Origin: Diplolepis rosae
Taxonomy: Eukaryota > Arthropoda > Insecta > Hymenoptera > Diplolepididae
Assembly: GCA_030998225.1 (NCBI GenBank)
Contig: JAPYXD010000555.1
Location: 2,914,001 to 2,978,000 of the forward strand
Direction: 5' to 3'
Length of the DNA: 64,000 nucleotides
Each line of letters begins with the position of its first letter. The first letter of the stretch is position 1. The notes beneath the pieces are model-generated. The model did not search any database. It saw nothing but the letters and a program-made list of their open reading frames with translations, and was not told where the DNA came from. The translations under genes were made by a program, and so were the position numbers. This document shows, piece by piece, positions 44,815 to 57,973 of this stretch.

Positions 44815-47800
44815 GGAAAAGATTTATAATATTTTTTAATGAGATTAATAATCCTCAAGTAACCATTTAGTGGTTTATTACTTAAAATTGGAAATTTTTC
44901 AATTTTTTTCTGCACTGTTAGAAAGGTTCTGAACATGAGATATAAATTGAAGAGCAATCTTGAAAATTGAAGTGACTCGTGAAGTGATAAGACAATGAAC
45001 AGGCGGCTTATAAAATAATCGAACTTCTTATATATAATTGCTATATCGACGGTCAAATGTTTAGTGAAAGTACTATTCTCCGTCTTGAAAACCAATGACC
45101 TTCAAGATACCAGCTCATCCGATAAAATTAATTACCTTAAACTCTTGATTGGACCACACAAGACTTTAGAAAACTTGTAATATGAATTTAAATTTCTAAA
45201 CGTAACAATATCTCCTAAAAGTAAGATAAAAAATGCTATTCCTTGGTCATATATAATTTTTAAATATATCTGATAACATAAAAATGTCAGCAATTGATAA
45301 ATCTTTCAAGTTTTTAAGCTGATTGTCAAAAGAGCAACGATATCCTTGCTAGCGAACTCTGATGGATCAAATAATCAAAAGGAGAAATAAAAAGACACTT
45401 ATTTATATGTTGCGGTTAGTTAATATTCGTATCGCGACAGTGTTGCTACTCAATGAAGAGATGTTTTATATTCGAGACAAGATCAGTACCATAAGCTACT
45501 AACCAGAAGGTATCATTGTGAATCAGTTTGGTAACTGTTCCTCAATTATACCGTCTATCTGTCGGCCTTTTCTCCAGAGTTTTTCGTCCCATAATGCGGC
45601 GAGAGATTCCACCGGTATGCAAATTATGATATTGACTTGGCCACTTGACATTCAGTCGCGCTCACTTCAACGTTCAACAAAACAGACTATATTTTATCAC
45701 CTGCCACCAGCTTTCCTCTCCATTCACATACGTATATACAATATATGGAAATTGTCGTGATTCTTCGAAGATTTTATCTAGGCGGAGAGAACAGAACTTT
45801 TGAATAATTTACAAATTTTTACTTTTTCTGAAGCTTCAAAAGGGGCTAAAATTGTAACGATTTGAGGGGAATCTACTTGTATAGCATATTCCAGAAGGGG
45901 AAACTCTGTGATTGAAATTAGTATCGTTAGAAAGAAGATGATACTACTACTGTTTCATTATAATAAATTCTTATATTATTTATTTGTCTTAGTCGTGAAA
46001 ATTAATTTTTATGTATTTTAACAAGAAATAGCAAAGTTAAAGCATCACTCAGCTTTTTTTTAAAATCACTATTCTTTTATGTATCAAGATATATTTTCCC
46101 CTATAGGAATGAAACAACAGCTATTACGTTAGACTGTAGATTTCTTCTGTAACCCAAATGCAAATTCAGCAGAATTACCCTCTACACAAGTGGTAAAAAT
46201 TGCACCAGCTCAATTATTGTGACGCGTCACGCACGTTATTTGTTGTTGTGAACATACATTTGCATTTTACATGAAATTAATAATAGGACTTGCAGAAATT
46301 TCTAGAATAAGGAGATGCATTCAAGAATTACTGTACATTATTTCCCGAAACACGTGACTGGAGTTTTATCCAGTTACAGTTTCGTAAAATTAAGATAGAA
46401 TTTCAGAAAATTCAGTTACTTTTTAATAAATTAAAAAAAAAAATTTCTTAATTTTCATTTATAAAGTGTTAAATATTTTGATACTTGTATCTGGAAATTC
46501 TGAAAATTGCATCAGGAATAATTTTACGTTTTGGGTAACTGAATTATTATGCAGTTACATGTAACTGAAAATTTAGTTACAGATTCGTAATTTCATAATA
46601 AATTTTATAAAAATCCTGTTATAGTTTGGTAGTTTTAAAATACATTTTATGAAAAATCAGTTGAGTTTCATAATATTAAGAAAAATTTACGTTACTTTTG
46701 TAAAATACAAATTTTGTAAATTTCCAAACATTTCGAACAGTGTATAAATATAGAATAAGTTAAAAGTTACTCAGTGTCAGGATCAACTTCAGCAAGTTAT
46801 AAAAAGAGATTAAATCTTTAAAAATATACAGCATCATTTGTTGTTTGCCAAGTTTAGATCCAGACTGTTTAATGGGCACATTGACCAAAGAGCAACAACA
46901 TCCGGTGAATATTCTGTACATAGCAGAAAGTAGCACGTGATCGCTGGGCCTTTTTTTCGATTAACCGCATGCAATTTCGTATCTACCATATCCTATCCAG
47001 AGGGGTTCTTGCATCTGTTGAGATTCTCCCCTTTAACAGTCATAATGTTACAAGAAATTGTCAACAATGCAGGCATGATTGCAGCAATAGAAGAAAAATT
47101 CCCTTATGAAAATCATTCTCCCTCAAAATCTGTCTTTATACCAATAACAATAAGAAGAATAATTAAATAAAATTAAAAACAGAAACGACTTTATTTAATT
47201 AATGAAAATGAAGGGGAAAATGTAAAGATATATATTTTATTAGTTTATGCGATAAAATTGGAGATTATTATAAAATACAAATCGAACGACAATCGATTTT
47301 TTATTTCGGTTCGTTGAACAGAAATTGATTGAGCGAATCGGCGCGCACTCATCGGGTGTGGACGAAGAGAACAGTTATTTAAATCACATATGAAATGGTC
47401 CTGGAATAAATACTGACATGGAAGATGATATCTGTCCGTCTGCATCCGTAAAACCGGGACACGTATGGAATTACTGGTTGTGCACAAATGACCATAAATA
47501 TACACACGTATGCGCACCAGCAATAACCCTTCGGAACATTAACTCTTTAAAACCCAAAAATATACACCTCGAAATTCAAAGCTGTTTCGATTAGAATAAA
47601 CCAACACATTTTCGTACTCATAAATCCTGTTATTGTTAATAACTAAAAGTTCAATAGATGTTTTTTAAGGGATAATTTTATTAAATTCAGTTAATTAAAC
47701 TCGCCAAAAATATTTGACCCTTGAGAATACTTGTAGTTTGAGATTTTTAATGTGTACGATAAAGTACCCGATACTATGCAATAATGTTGAAATAATATAT

Positions 47801-48884
47801 AAATAACATATGATAAAAACAATATATGTTAAAATAGTACTTCGTGCACAAATCAGTTTATTGCTCGTCGACAACTAAAAAAAAACGAATATAAAATTAA
47901 AAATCCTCTCATTATTTTTACTCATTGTTTACGACACGTATCATATTACAGAAGAGTGCTTCACAATAATTGGATCGCGGTACTCAAAATTTGTAAAAAA
48001 AGTTAATATTCTGTCGAAAATCTCAATTTTTTATTACGAATAAAGGAATGTAATTACGTACAAGCCTCATGCCAAGCTAACCAGGAATCATCGATATTTT
48101 TTTATCGCGAGTAATGCACATTTTACAATATTATATCAGATGCTAAATTTTGCTACCTTATTCCATAGAGGTCAATAGTTTAAAACGTAATTCTCAATTT
48201 GTTCTGGATTCAATTCCATATTAAATGCGAATTTATAGTATACTGGTAAATGGCTTGTACGCTTCGAAACCCGGTTTCCAAATAATCGCAATAGTTTATT
48301 ATATAGTTTAACGTTATGTCTAACAAGTTCATAAACTTGAAAGGGCGATGCAATTAGAGTTTGTGCCGAAAACATTAATTGTTGAAAGAGGGGATTTTAC
48401 ATAAATGAGATTTTGACAAAAGTTAAACATGTGCAGTTAATTGTGACCTAGACGATCTAGAGCGGCACACGGGCTATGAAACGTATAAATCAGGAAAACA
48501 CTTACACAGTACCAATACGAACTATGTATGAGTGGAAAACACTACGTGGAATGAGTTTCAGCGGACCAATAGGAACGGGGTGTTAATATTTCATCCCCTA
48601 TCTCGGACGCCCCCTCGCGAACAAATACAGATGCAAACGTGTCTCAACGTATTTATTTTATTTAACCTCCTTGCCGTCGCATGCGCTCGTGCTCAAACTC
48701 ACATTTCCGGAAGATATTTCACCCTCTAAATACAACCAACATATTTTCCGAGATAACTCAAGCCAGTTATAAGATATTTTTCTTACTCTTTTCCACTAAA
48801 TATTCCTCATTATGACACTTTATATACATTAATTATTAGCTGCAAATTTTCAATATTAAACTAGGTTAATTATTTTTTAATCAC
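44815..48884. other. dlp upstream intron apart from the element at 46340
   Basis: No exon matching a signal peptide plus the glypican N-terminal cysteines was found on the minus strand. ORFs at 45518, 46937, 47245 and 48532 lack domains. The one at 48532-48729 contains a signal-peptide-like run (CLNVFILFNLLAVACARA) but is on the opposite strand and stops soon after. Confidence 0.45.
46340..46742. mobile_element. CACTGTTAAAAAT family element
   Basis: This is the inverse of the 59441 copy. It begins near CCCGAAACACGTGACTGGAG and ends AACATTTCGAACAGTG, followed by TA (46743-46744). Internal phrases CAGTTACAGTTTCGTAAAAT and TTTCATAATATTAAGAAAAA are shared. The left boundary is approximate. Confidence 0.55.
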
Positions 48885-49529
48885 TTAAGGGGCTCCACCA
48901 CCTTTAATATTTTTATTTTTTGAGTTTAGACCTTCCATATAATTTTTTTATGTTTAATACCTTTCTTCAAGAAGGTTTTTTTAGAAATTCTAGTACCTTT
49001 ATGTATTTTAAAACTAAAAATTTTGAGTTTTTTGGGCATTTTATTGACATTTTTGACTTTAGATAACTTTTTTTTTTTTAAACAATTGTCATTCTTTTTT
49101 TATTTTGTTCTTTACAATGTGTAGAAACCTATTTGGTATGGAAAATAATGTAACATGACTATAAAAAGTTACAAATGAAATAAAAAAATTAATAAAAATA
49201 TCCCAAAATATGAAAAAAAAAGTGTGTAGTTATTTTTTCAGCTAGAATGCTTTCCATAACCAAAAAGTTGCTACACATTGTAAGGAACAAAATAGAAAAA
49301 GAATCATGAGAATTGGTTAAAAAACAAAAAACTTATTCAATGTCAAAAAATGTCAAAAAAATGACCAAAAAATTCACAATTTTTAGTTTAAAAATACATA
49401 AAGATGCCGAAATTTTTAAAAAAAGCCCAAAACCTTTCTAAATAAAGGTACTAAACATAAAAAAATTATATGGAAGGTCTAAACTCAAAAAATAAAAATA
49501 GAAAAATTAAAGGTGGCGGATCCCCTTAA
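48885..49529. mobile_element. TTAA-flanked 637 bp foldback
   Basis: TTAA at 48885-48888 and 49526-49529. The ends are GGGGCTCCACCACCTTTAA and, inward, GGGGATCCGCCACCTTTAA. Pairing continues for most of the length (for example GAGTTTAGACCTTCCATATA at 48932 with its inverse near 49480), so the whole element can fold into one long hairpin with a loop near 49200. No ORF. Confidence 0.85.
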
Positions 49530-50719
49530 CCACCATGCACACTGTTTGACAAATCATTGTCACAAATTGAACTCGGGATGAAGCTGAAAATTGGTTTAAA
49601 GTTGATTTACATATTTTAACATAAAAACACAATTTGAAGCGCTGGAATGGAAACTAATAGCTGATTAGACCAATTAATAAATATATGAGTTTGAAAAAAT
49701 CAATGGTATGTTGAATAAATTGCCTTTGAGTCATCACTTTCGTAGGAGTGAATCATCTCTAGATTGAGTGTTATACGACAAGATGAAATCAGATATGAAG
49801 TCTAGAACTCGTTTCACGTAAGTTTGCTCTTTAACAACCCTCTGTGATGCAGCAATATATATATCTCTACTTTAGGAATGGTGTTCTAATTCTCCACAAC
49901 TACACACTCTTGTGTGCGTGTGTGTGTGTATGGCGTTTACTTGACAGCGATGAGATCTCTCACTGGAACACTATACCTTCTACGAAGGATCGACCAGAAG
50001 CCAAACTCACAAACATGAGCCTACTCAGAAAGTACAGATTGTTCGCCACCTCCACTTTCTGTGCATTCAATGAAAGAGGGTGAAGATCGTTCAGAGAGAA
50101 AATTAGGTTTGCTTCATTTCACACGGAGAGGAAGAGTTTAACAGGGGCATGTTTTTGCATCTGTGTCTTGAATTCATAATTATAATTTTTATCGAACATA
50201 AAATCGAATACCACTAAAAATTTGGTATTTAAGCTTAAATTAAATATCTTAGTTTAACCCTTTGCGGCCGAATGTCGCCGCACAAGCGGCATCACATTTA
50301 TATTCACTAGAATAAAATATTCTATTCTAAAATAATATTTATTATTTTTATTTAAAAAAAGTTTAAAATACCATTGAACAAAATATTAAGCGTCTTTTTT
50401 TCCACAGACGGATTTTCAAATTATAATATAAATAATATAAATAATATAATATAAAATATAATATAATATAAAAATAATATAAAGTGATAAAAATTTCAAA
50501 CTCAACTAATTAATTCAATAAAATATTATTTTCCATAAAAAAAATAATGTATCTAACAAATTTTATTTTTGCCAAACTTTTATCCTTATCTCTTCATAAC
50601 AAATTTGACAAAATGATGCGATTCTAATAAATTACGAATAATTTTTTCAGGATCATTTTTTAATATTTTGTATGAAACGATAAGAAAATAAGTTCGAGTA
50701 AAAATAAAATTTCAAATTA

Positions 50720-50862
50720 ATTAGTTGAGTTTGAAATTTTTATCACTGCCTACATTATCGGAGGATCACTAGTCGCGTATCAGATAGGATACGTTGTCGA
50801 CAGGTGTCCTCGTAGACAATTTCAAACTCTTATATCGCAAATAAATGCAAATGAATTCAATA
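50720..50862 (+). repeat. Conserved flank of the tRNA-like foldback, copy 3
   Basis: It begins with AGTTGAGTTTGAAATTTTTA and continues through TATCGGAGGATCACTAGTCG up to the foldback at 50863. Together with copies 1 and 2 it gives a repeat unit of roughly 300 bp. Confidence 0.75.
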
Positions 50863-50991
50863 TTTAAAGAATTTGAAAATCTTTTTGTGGAAAAAAGACA
50901 CTTTTGTCTGCGGCAATCGAAAGACCTGGGCTCGAATCCCAGCGCAGTCGAAAGCGTCTTTTTTCCACAAAAAGATTTTCAAATTTTTTAA
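50863..50991. repeat. tRNA-like foldback, 3' half only
   Basis: Inverted flanks (TTAAAGAATTTGAAAATCTT and its partner ending near 50991) enclose a plus-strand fragment at 50911-50949 with the anticodon loop remnant CGGCAATCG, the T arm, B box GGCTCGAATCC and the acceptor end. A T6 terminator-like run follows. The 5' half is gone. Confidence 0.75.
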
Positions 50992-51381
50992 AAATAAAAT
51001 TTGTTAAAAACATTATTTTTTTATGCGTCAAATTTTTTCTTGGAAAATAATCTTTTCTCTTTCAAATTAGTCCTTCAATAATACTATAGCTATTCTTGAA
51101 AGCAAAATTATCTATTTTTGCCTGAGGTCTAATTTTTGTGGATGAATTACTTTAAGCTCAAATTGAATTAAATTAGTTCCTTTTGAGCTTGTTGCAGTTC
51201 ATTTTGAACACTTATTTTTTATGTGTTATATAGGTACATGTAAAATAAGTATTTTTTACTATATCAGTGTTTCGTTCATTTATTAGAGGGTAATTTTTTT
51301 AGACACCTGATTTCCTAGTAACCCAAATGCGAATTACCGAAGCTGATGATACGGCACAATCTTCAGCCGAAACTTGGCCCA

Positions 51382-51839
51382 CACTGAAAAAAAAATATCG
51401 GTGAATTTTCCTACTATTCATTTGGAAATTTTTCCTAAATCCTTAGGAAGCATAGATTTTCCTACAGAAAGTGGAAATATTTCATACATTTGAGGAAAAT
51501 AGACCGAATTTTCGGATTATTTCTGAACTAAATATTAAGAAATATATCAAAAAAAGGTGAGAACATTTCACGAATCTCCTAAGTTATAGGAAATTTTTCC
51601 CATGAAAAGCGGAAATTATTCCACAAAAACGGAAATTTCTTCAGCTTTTTTGGATCTTTTTTTACTTAAATTATGAAATAAATATATATTTCCTAATAAA
51701 CTGAATATTTCTCCGACCAAACAGTAAGAACTATTTCCAGTTCTATGTTGGAAATATTTCCGACTATAACTTTGCAAAAATTCACGACCCATTTGTATTT
51801 TAAGCTGTCCGACTATTGTCGGAAAAATTTTTTACAGTG
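51382..51839. mobile_element. 458 bp element with CACTGAAAAAAA / CACTGTAAAAAA ends
   Basis: It begins CACTGAAAAAAAAATATCGG and ends, read inward, CACTGTAAAAAATTTTTCCG. Within are many GGAAATTTTTCC and GGAAATATTTCC motifs, which are short palindromes on both strands. The flanks show no target duplication. Confidence 0.55.
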
Positions 51840-54800
51840 CAGTATCGATCCTATATGCCCAGCCGATTGTCACTTTTACTATGGCATACAGTTCCGAAAG
51901 TAGAAGAGCCAGAGTCTAGCCCCCGGACGGCACATTACTGGGCCATGTTTTTGTTCTCAACTACTTTATTATTATATTATATCTGACTAGTTGCCTAGTT
52001 TTTAGGAAACTTTTCGAAAAATTTGCAATTATTAAAAGCTTGTCCAAAAATTCTATACTGTTTATGAATTTTGAATGGAATACTTTTTTCCGTGTATTGG
52101 TTTGCACTGCAGACGTGTTTATCGTCATCGGTGGAAAAAGAACAAGTGTGGACGTTGGCGAAATAAAAAGTGTGTGCAGAACGTGATACAACATCCCAAA
52201 GGATATCACCGGTAACCAGCCCTTGAAAAACATAGAGAAGATTGTCTTGCTGAATATAACTTTATTTATATGTTTCTGATCGGATGAATCATCTGGACTA
52301 GAGTGCATTTTACTTTACTCATTCGGTAACTTCTGCCAAACAAGCTATAGTTTCAAAATATCTGGAAATTACCACACGTACAGCAAATAAAAGAAAAAGT
52401 CCATTCTAATATAATTGCATTTTATATAAAAGTAAAAATATTATGTACAACCTATGGGGTATATGAGAATTTCATTTAAAATGGTAACATCTAATTTGTA
52501 CTGTGCTATTGATTTTTACGACATTGCAAGTGGGGTGAGCGTCAATTATCTGCACCGGAATCGCTCATTAACCGTGAAGATTGTCTTCAAGACATAAAGA
52601 TTGACACTCGGTAACGCTTGGTTTCGTGTAATGCTGTCAAGAAATCATCCTCTACTAAGATATAATTAACCTTACAATTTTCAACGTCAGTTCGACTGTC
52701 AAGCGTAAAACGCTAATAGGTAGATAATTTACAAGTGTGTTCATCTTGACACTCTTGTATTCCAGAGAGACTCCACATTTTTCTGGCATGGAATGTGCAA
52801 GTATCTTTTTCATGTTAACACTTCTTTGAAGTAACGGTTGTGCGTGTTTTCATAACGGTTTAAACTTCTAAATGATGTAAACAATTTCAATTAGAAAACT
52901 GAAAAACATCAATTATAAATAAATCAAAAAATGGACTGAAGAATGGAATGTAAAATGAATTAATGAAGCTGCATATTAATTAAAACGAAAGTTATAAATA
53001 GTTAGTTGCCTTTGTCATCGATTTTAACTGTTATTGGTGCACACTCCACTTGTAGAATTTAAGTACTGTGATAAATATGTCTTTTACAAGAGGGCAACGA
53101 TCTTTAACGAGTTACAAAGATCTATTGCAGTATCGTAATGTCACAGGTCAGGAAAAATTCTCATATATATATACATAAATCAGGCTAATTTACGATTAAA
53201 TGTAATCTTAACGATTTTGTCCTCTGAGATTGGTATAATTATTATAATAATAATGTTTTCGACATTGCAAATGATAGTATACTCTTTCAAAATACACTTT
53301 TACGTTATGTAGATGTAACGCACTGACTATAGAATTCCGAAAAGTATTAGAATGAATTGGGAACCGCAGAGCTGCGAGACGCCATCTATAATTCCAATTC
53401 GGCTAAAATGAGAACAAACGCACAAGGGTCGAATGTTTACAATTAATTTTAATTTGTGCATAAAGGTGATTTTACCATTGTTCTGTGAAGTTTGAAACAA
53501 TAAGTAAATAATAAAAATAAATATTTATCAGGTAAAAAGTGTTTCAACACGTTATAAGCTTAAGTGAACTTATTTTAACATAAATATAAACTCTGAATAA
53601 ATTTTTATAATTTTATACATGAAATAGTTACTATTTAAAAAAAGTGTAACCTAAAAGTTAGAATAGAATTCGTATTTCAGTTCTGGCCGTCTATTATTCA
53701 TATTTTTTGCCCATTCTGGGTCAAATTTTTCTCTGTATTCATCAATTAAAGTTTATTCAAGCTTATAGCGTGTTAAAACTTGCAGTGCATGGTAAAATAA
53801 TTGTATCCTTTTGGGAAAATAGTTTGAACAGAAAACATGTTTTTTAGCTATATACGATGAAAATTTTATTTGAAACACTTTCTTTTCGATAAATATTTAT
53901 TTTTATCATCTACTCATTGGTCCGAACTTCACATAAAAGTTGAGAAATCACTTTCATGTACAAATTAAAATTTATTTTAAACTTTCGACCCCGTTGAGTT
54001 AATTCGCGACACTAGCGCAACCAAGATTTCAGATCCTAGTACAGCTTGTATCGTATAAATTGAATCTGGCGCGTGTAGCATGTCATTAGTATAACCTAAT
54101 AGTCAATTAAGCCATTCTTCATTATTCCTCGTTAAATGCTTTTAAAATTTTTTTGAGTACAAATGTGAAATATTATGACACGAAATTACCAAGTTGGTTT
54201 ACAAGTACTTTGCATAAAAGTTTGCCCGGAAGCGTCAGCTTATTGCAGTATCCGGTCCATCGAATATTCAATGGTAATGGCGTTTGACAGCGTAGTGAGA
54301 TCACTAAATTTGCTTTTGTGAATCATTCCTTTCCCCTAGTCCAAGGCAAGGAGTCGTAGACATGAGAACGATAAAGAGATAAAACGGGTGTAGGTGTGTT
54401 GTGTAGACTGTAGGTCGCGAAGGCATGGAATGAATGAGTGATTGTACATCGTACTTGCACAATGTATATAGTGCCTCTGTCATGGAGTAATCATTTTATC
54501 AGCCAAACTTTACCAGAAATTTTAAAGAAGTTATCTTTTTCTTGTGAAACGAGCGTAGGAAGAAGAGAATTCGCAGAATTTATCCTTTGTGTTCCACCAC
54601 GAACAATTTTCTTTTTTTCTAAGGTCAACTAAATCTGATATTTCTTCTCAACTCTCGTTTATTATAAAGACAATGTAATTAAACTTTTTTATTCATAAAC
54701 TTCCAACACAATTTCTAAAATCAATAAATAAAAGTTTCCGAAAATCTTTTACATGTTTTAACATCTTTTGATCTTCCTCATTTGTTTGAGAAGCTCTTCA

Positions 54801-56159
54801 AAAATAATCAGTTCGTTTTCATTTCAATGAATCACAAGTATTTCTAATCACACACTCACTAAATTCGAGGAAATCTTTGAAAGATTATACAGCAGCTTAA
54901 ACTGTACAGAAAACATAAATTTAAAAACAAAGTAAAAATTTTTTTGAAGAGAGATATAAAAAATTGACTAGAGTCTGATGCAGTCGATTCATATATCTGA
55001 CAAAGAATCTTCTCCCCTAATTTAAAAATTCTAATTTCTCTACTGGCTTATTAAAGTATTAAGCCCCGGATATATTGTTTAGTGAGGGTCAGGAAATTCT
55101 CTCGAAGCATACGGGTTGTGTTTTAAATAAACAGAGGAGGAGGCGAGGCCACAAAATGAGGATCCTTCAGAAGGAAACTTCACCCAGAATTCTTTCATCC
55201 ACGTTATCTGAGACTCGTGGTACTAAACATAAATTAATTCTACAATAAAGACCCCACCCCTTCCGCTTCGAGATTCCACACACTGAGGAACGTGAATCGA
55301 CAAAACTTTTCAGGTTGAGATTAACTGAAAAAAGAGAGCAAGAGAAAACAAGAGATGTAAGGGAAGTAAAAAGAAAGAAAGGCTTAATGTAAATGTACGG
55401 AGAAAAAAGAAAAAGCGGATACGATACGAAGAGTAGGAAAAGATTCTACAGAGCGAAACGATAATGGCGGCCGTTAATAAAGCTGGGCTTTCGCCCCGAT
55501 CCGATCCTGTAAAACTTCTCCAAGTTATCTCGCTAATGAGCCGTGACCATCTGACTTGAACGTTAGCGGTCGTACTCACGAAACCGCGAGCCTGACATTT
55601 GCCGAGCATCATGATTTCTCTCTTCTTACATGTTTGATCCTTATCGAGAAGGTCGATATATCTTATCGACCCTTCAAATCGTCCACTTCAAGAAAGTACT
55701 TGATAGAGTAGAGGCAAAGAGGGCAAATCCAGCGACGACTTAATATCTGTTATACCCGGTAATCTTCCTTTTGCACTTCAAGTTCTGATTAATCATAATT
55801 AATCAAAGTTACTCGTCACAAGTTTTTATCGAAGGCAATTAGATATTCATCAATTAGAAATTTCATAAAATAATAGTATCTAACAAATATTCAAAAGGAA
55901 GTATGTATTAATAGAGACAAATTTCTTATAGATATTGAAAGAGATGCTTTTTATATCATATAGAAATCTCTCAATTGCAAATTAATTGGAGCATACATTT
56001 AATAAATTAATTTTTTCCAAAGAAGTGAATTTTTCAGAATAAACAAATCAAAACCACTGTTATTTTCTTTTTTGAAAAAATTAGTCAAATATCGAAAAAT
56101 CTTTCCACCAGTTAAAAAACCCAATTTATACAGAGTTTCAAGATAAAAGATAATAAGAT
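51840..56159. other. dlp upstream intron or intergenic DNA, no gene seen
   Basis: GC-richer patches at 54300-54440 and 55090-55620. The minus-strand ORF at 55310-55612 has a leucine-rich C-terminal end, no signal peptide and no glypican cysteines. No TIR pair recognised. Confidence 0.45.
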
Positions 56160-56532
56160 AGGTTAGAAATTTCTAGCGTAATTTCCCGAATTTCAGAAAA
56201 TTCAGTTACGTTTTAGTAAATACAGAAAACAATTTTTAAACTTTTAGTTGCAAAATGTTAAATATTCTGATAATTGTATCTGAAAATTTCTAACAAGAAT
56301 AATTTTACATTTCGGATAACTGAAATTTTTTTTACAGTTTCGTAATTTTATGATAAATTTAATATGGAAATTCAGTTGAGTTTCATAAGATTAAGAAAAA
56401 TTTAAGAAAATTCAGTACATTTTTCGCAATTTTAAGATATTTTTGCTCAAAAACATCATAAATATCCTCAAATTTTACATTACCTTTGTAAGATAAGAAT
56501 TTTGTAAATTTCCGAATATTTTTAACAGTGTA
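56160..56532. mobile_element. CACTGTTAAAAAT family element inserted in a TTAA-family copy
   Basis: It ends CGAATATTTTTAACAGTG followed by TA (56531-56534 area) and shares CCCGAATTTCAGAAAATTCA (left) with the copies at 46340 and 59441. To its right the sequence continues as the inner part of the TTAA-family element (56533-56766). Confidence 0.5.
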
Positions 56533-56766
56533 TGTCTGTTAACTTCTTTATAGTAAATATTTTCAAAAAAATTATAAAAATTATCAATAATTACAGTTGA
56601 CTGCAAAAATTTTGCAAAATTTTCTCTCAAAAGAACTTGACAGACATTCTTTATCGTCATGTTACATTTTTCAAATTTTCAACAAGATGTTTTGTAAAAT
56701 AAAAAAGTTATCTCACACCAACTATTACAGAGACTTGATCACGTGGTCTCGTTGATTCATGGTCTT
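56533..56766 (+). repeat. Truncated copy of the TTAA/GGCCATG element at 38738
   Basis: ACTGCAAAAATTTTGCAAAA, AACTTGACAGACATTCTTTA and TTTTGTAAAATAAAAAAGTT follow the same order as 38935-39060, and the end ATCACGTGGTCTCGTTGATT then CATGGTC matches the right TIR. The left half is missing. Confidence 0.55.
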
Positions 56767-57769
56767 AGTTACTAAATAAATAAGTTTAAGTTCCGTTTAA
56801 ATAATTAAGAGATAAAAAGAGATAATAATTAAATAATCCGCTCTGAAGCTAAGCTGATATTGAGCCTTAAATGATGACAAATAACTCTGATAAATCGGGT
56901 ATAAGTAATTAAAATACTTTACCCTTAGATGTGTCTGTGGCCGGAATATACCAATAAAAAACAAGAGGGTACAATTTATTCAAAAAATGAAAGATTACCG
57001 CGTTAAATGATTATCGCTGAAAAATCTCAGTTCAGAGGAAATGAATGAACCGAAAAGATGGTGCAGTTGCATTATACTGCAGATGCTACTTTGAGATATT
57101 TGAGGACGCTGGTTAGTTGGTAAGTGTGTGTTCTTAGGCTTGTCGCGTATTTCCTCACGAACATGCGGATTTCTTACCTACATGGTAGCTAGCCAGGGGC
57201 ATTGTATGAGTGGCACGAGTTTTCGTCCGTGTGTGGGCGTTTCCACAGGTCAGTAAAGGTTCGGCTCTTTTGATGTTAACCTGTCTGCTCCAGGCACATC
57301 TATTTCGAGTGTTTTGCTTGTGTAACTGTAGTGTAGTGTAGCTTGTATTGGGCTTGTGGAAACGAAGATCGGTGGCAAAAGGAATTTACCTAGCGATCAG
57401 GTATAGGCTATGCAAACCGTCCCACACTCAAATATGTCCTCTCACTTAGAAATTGTATGACACTTTTCGAAATTCAGTAAACTACTCTTCTCAGTACATT
57501 CGCACTCATTCGAAAGCATAAAGCTTATTATTTTTTTCTTTCAAGTTAAGCAACAAATTATTTGTGCTAGCTTCCCTGAACCCGAGGCGAATGAATCAGG
57601 AGCCTAAACATTTTATGGTGCTCCTGGGGTTTTACATGGTGTTCAAGTCTCTTCTTTAAAAGCTACAGAAATTTTGTAGATAAGTTGGTCGTAAACGCTT
57701 ATTATGTCCACTATACCTGTTTCTAAAATTTAATGTCCAACTTCTATTTTCACTAAGGCAGAGTTCCTA

Positions 57770-57973
57770 CACTGTTAAAAATCTTATTAATTTTAATAGA
57801 CTTTAATATACAAGTGGTAAATTAAAATTAATAGATTTGTATATTATGTAAAATTTATTTACATTTATATTAAATTTAATAAAAATTATTAAAATATATA
57901 CACATGTGTATGAAAATTCAAATAAAAGTTTATATTTTTTAAAACAGTATACAGAAATAAGTATTTCTGCGTG
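57770..57973. mobile_element. 204 bp AT-rich TA-flanked element
   Basis: TA at 57768-57769 and 57974-57975 flanks CACTGTTAAAAATC on the left and CACGCAGAAATAC read inward on the right. The interior is almost only A and T. The end motifs link it to both the CACTG and CACGCAG element sets. Confidence 0.45.

Larger units (their letters stand above)
50555..51290. repeat. Dispersed foldback family, copy 3, interrupted by a tRNA-like foldback
   Basis: The left part (ATCCTTATCTCTTCATAACA, near 50580) and the right part (TTTTTGCCTGAGGTCTAATT at 51115, then GTTGCAGTTCATTTTGAACA) match copy 2 in inverse orientation. The middle is replaced by the conserved flank and tRNA-like foldback at 50752-50991, so that element inserted here later. 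Confidence 0.6.

Noticed and set aside
48532..48729. ORF with a signal-peptide-like run as a secreted peptide or as dlp exon 1
   Set aside because: It is on the plus strand, opposite to dlp, stops 14 residues after the hydrophobic run and has no donor that could extend it.
55310..55612. Minus-strand ORF of 100 codons as the missing dlp first exon
   Set aside because: The hydrophobic stretch is at the C-terminal end rather than the start, and there is no glypican N-terminal cysteine or fitting donor.
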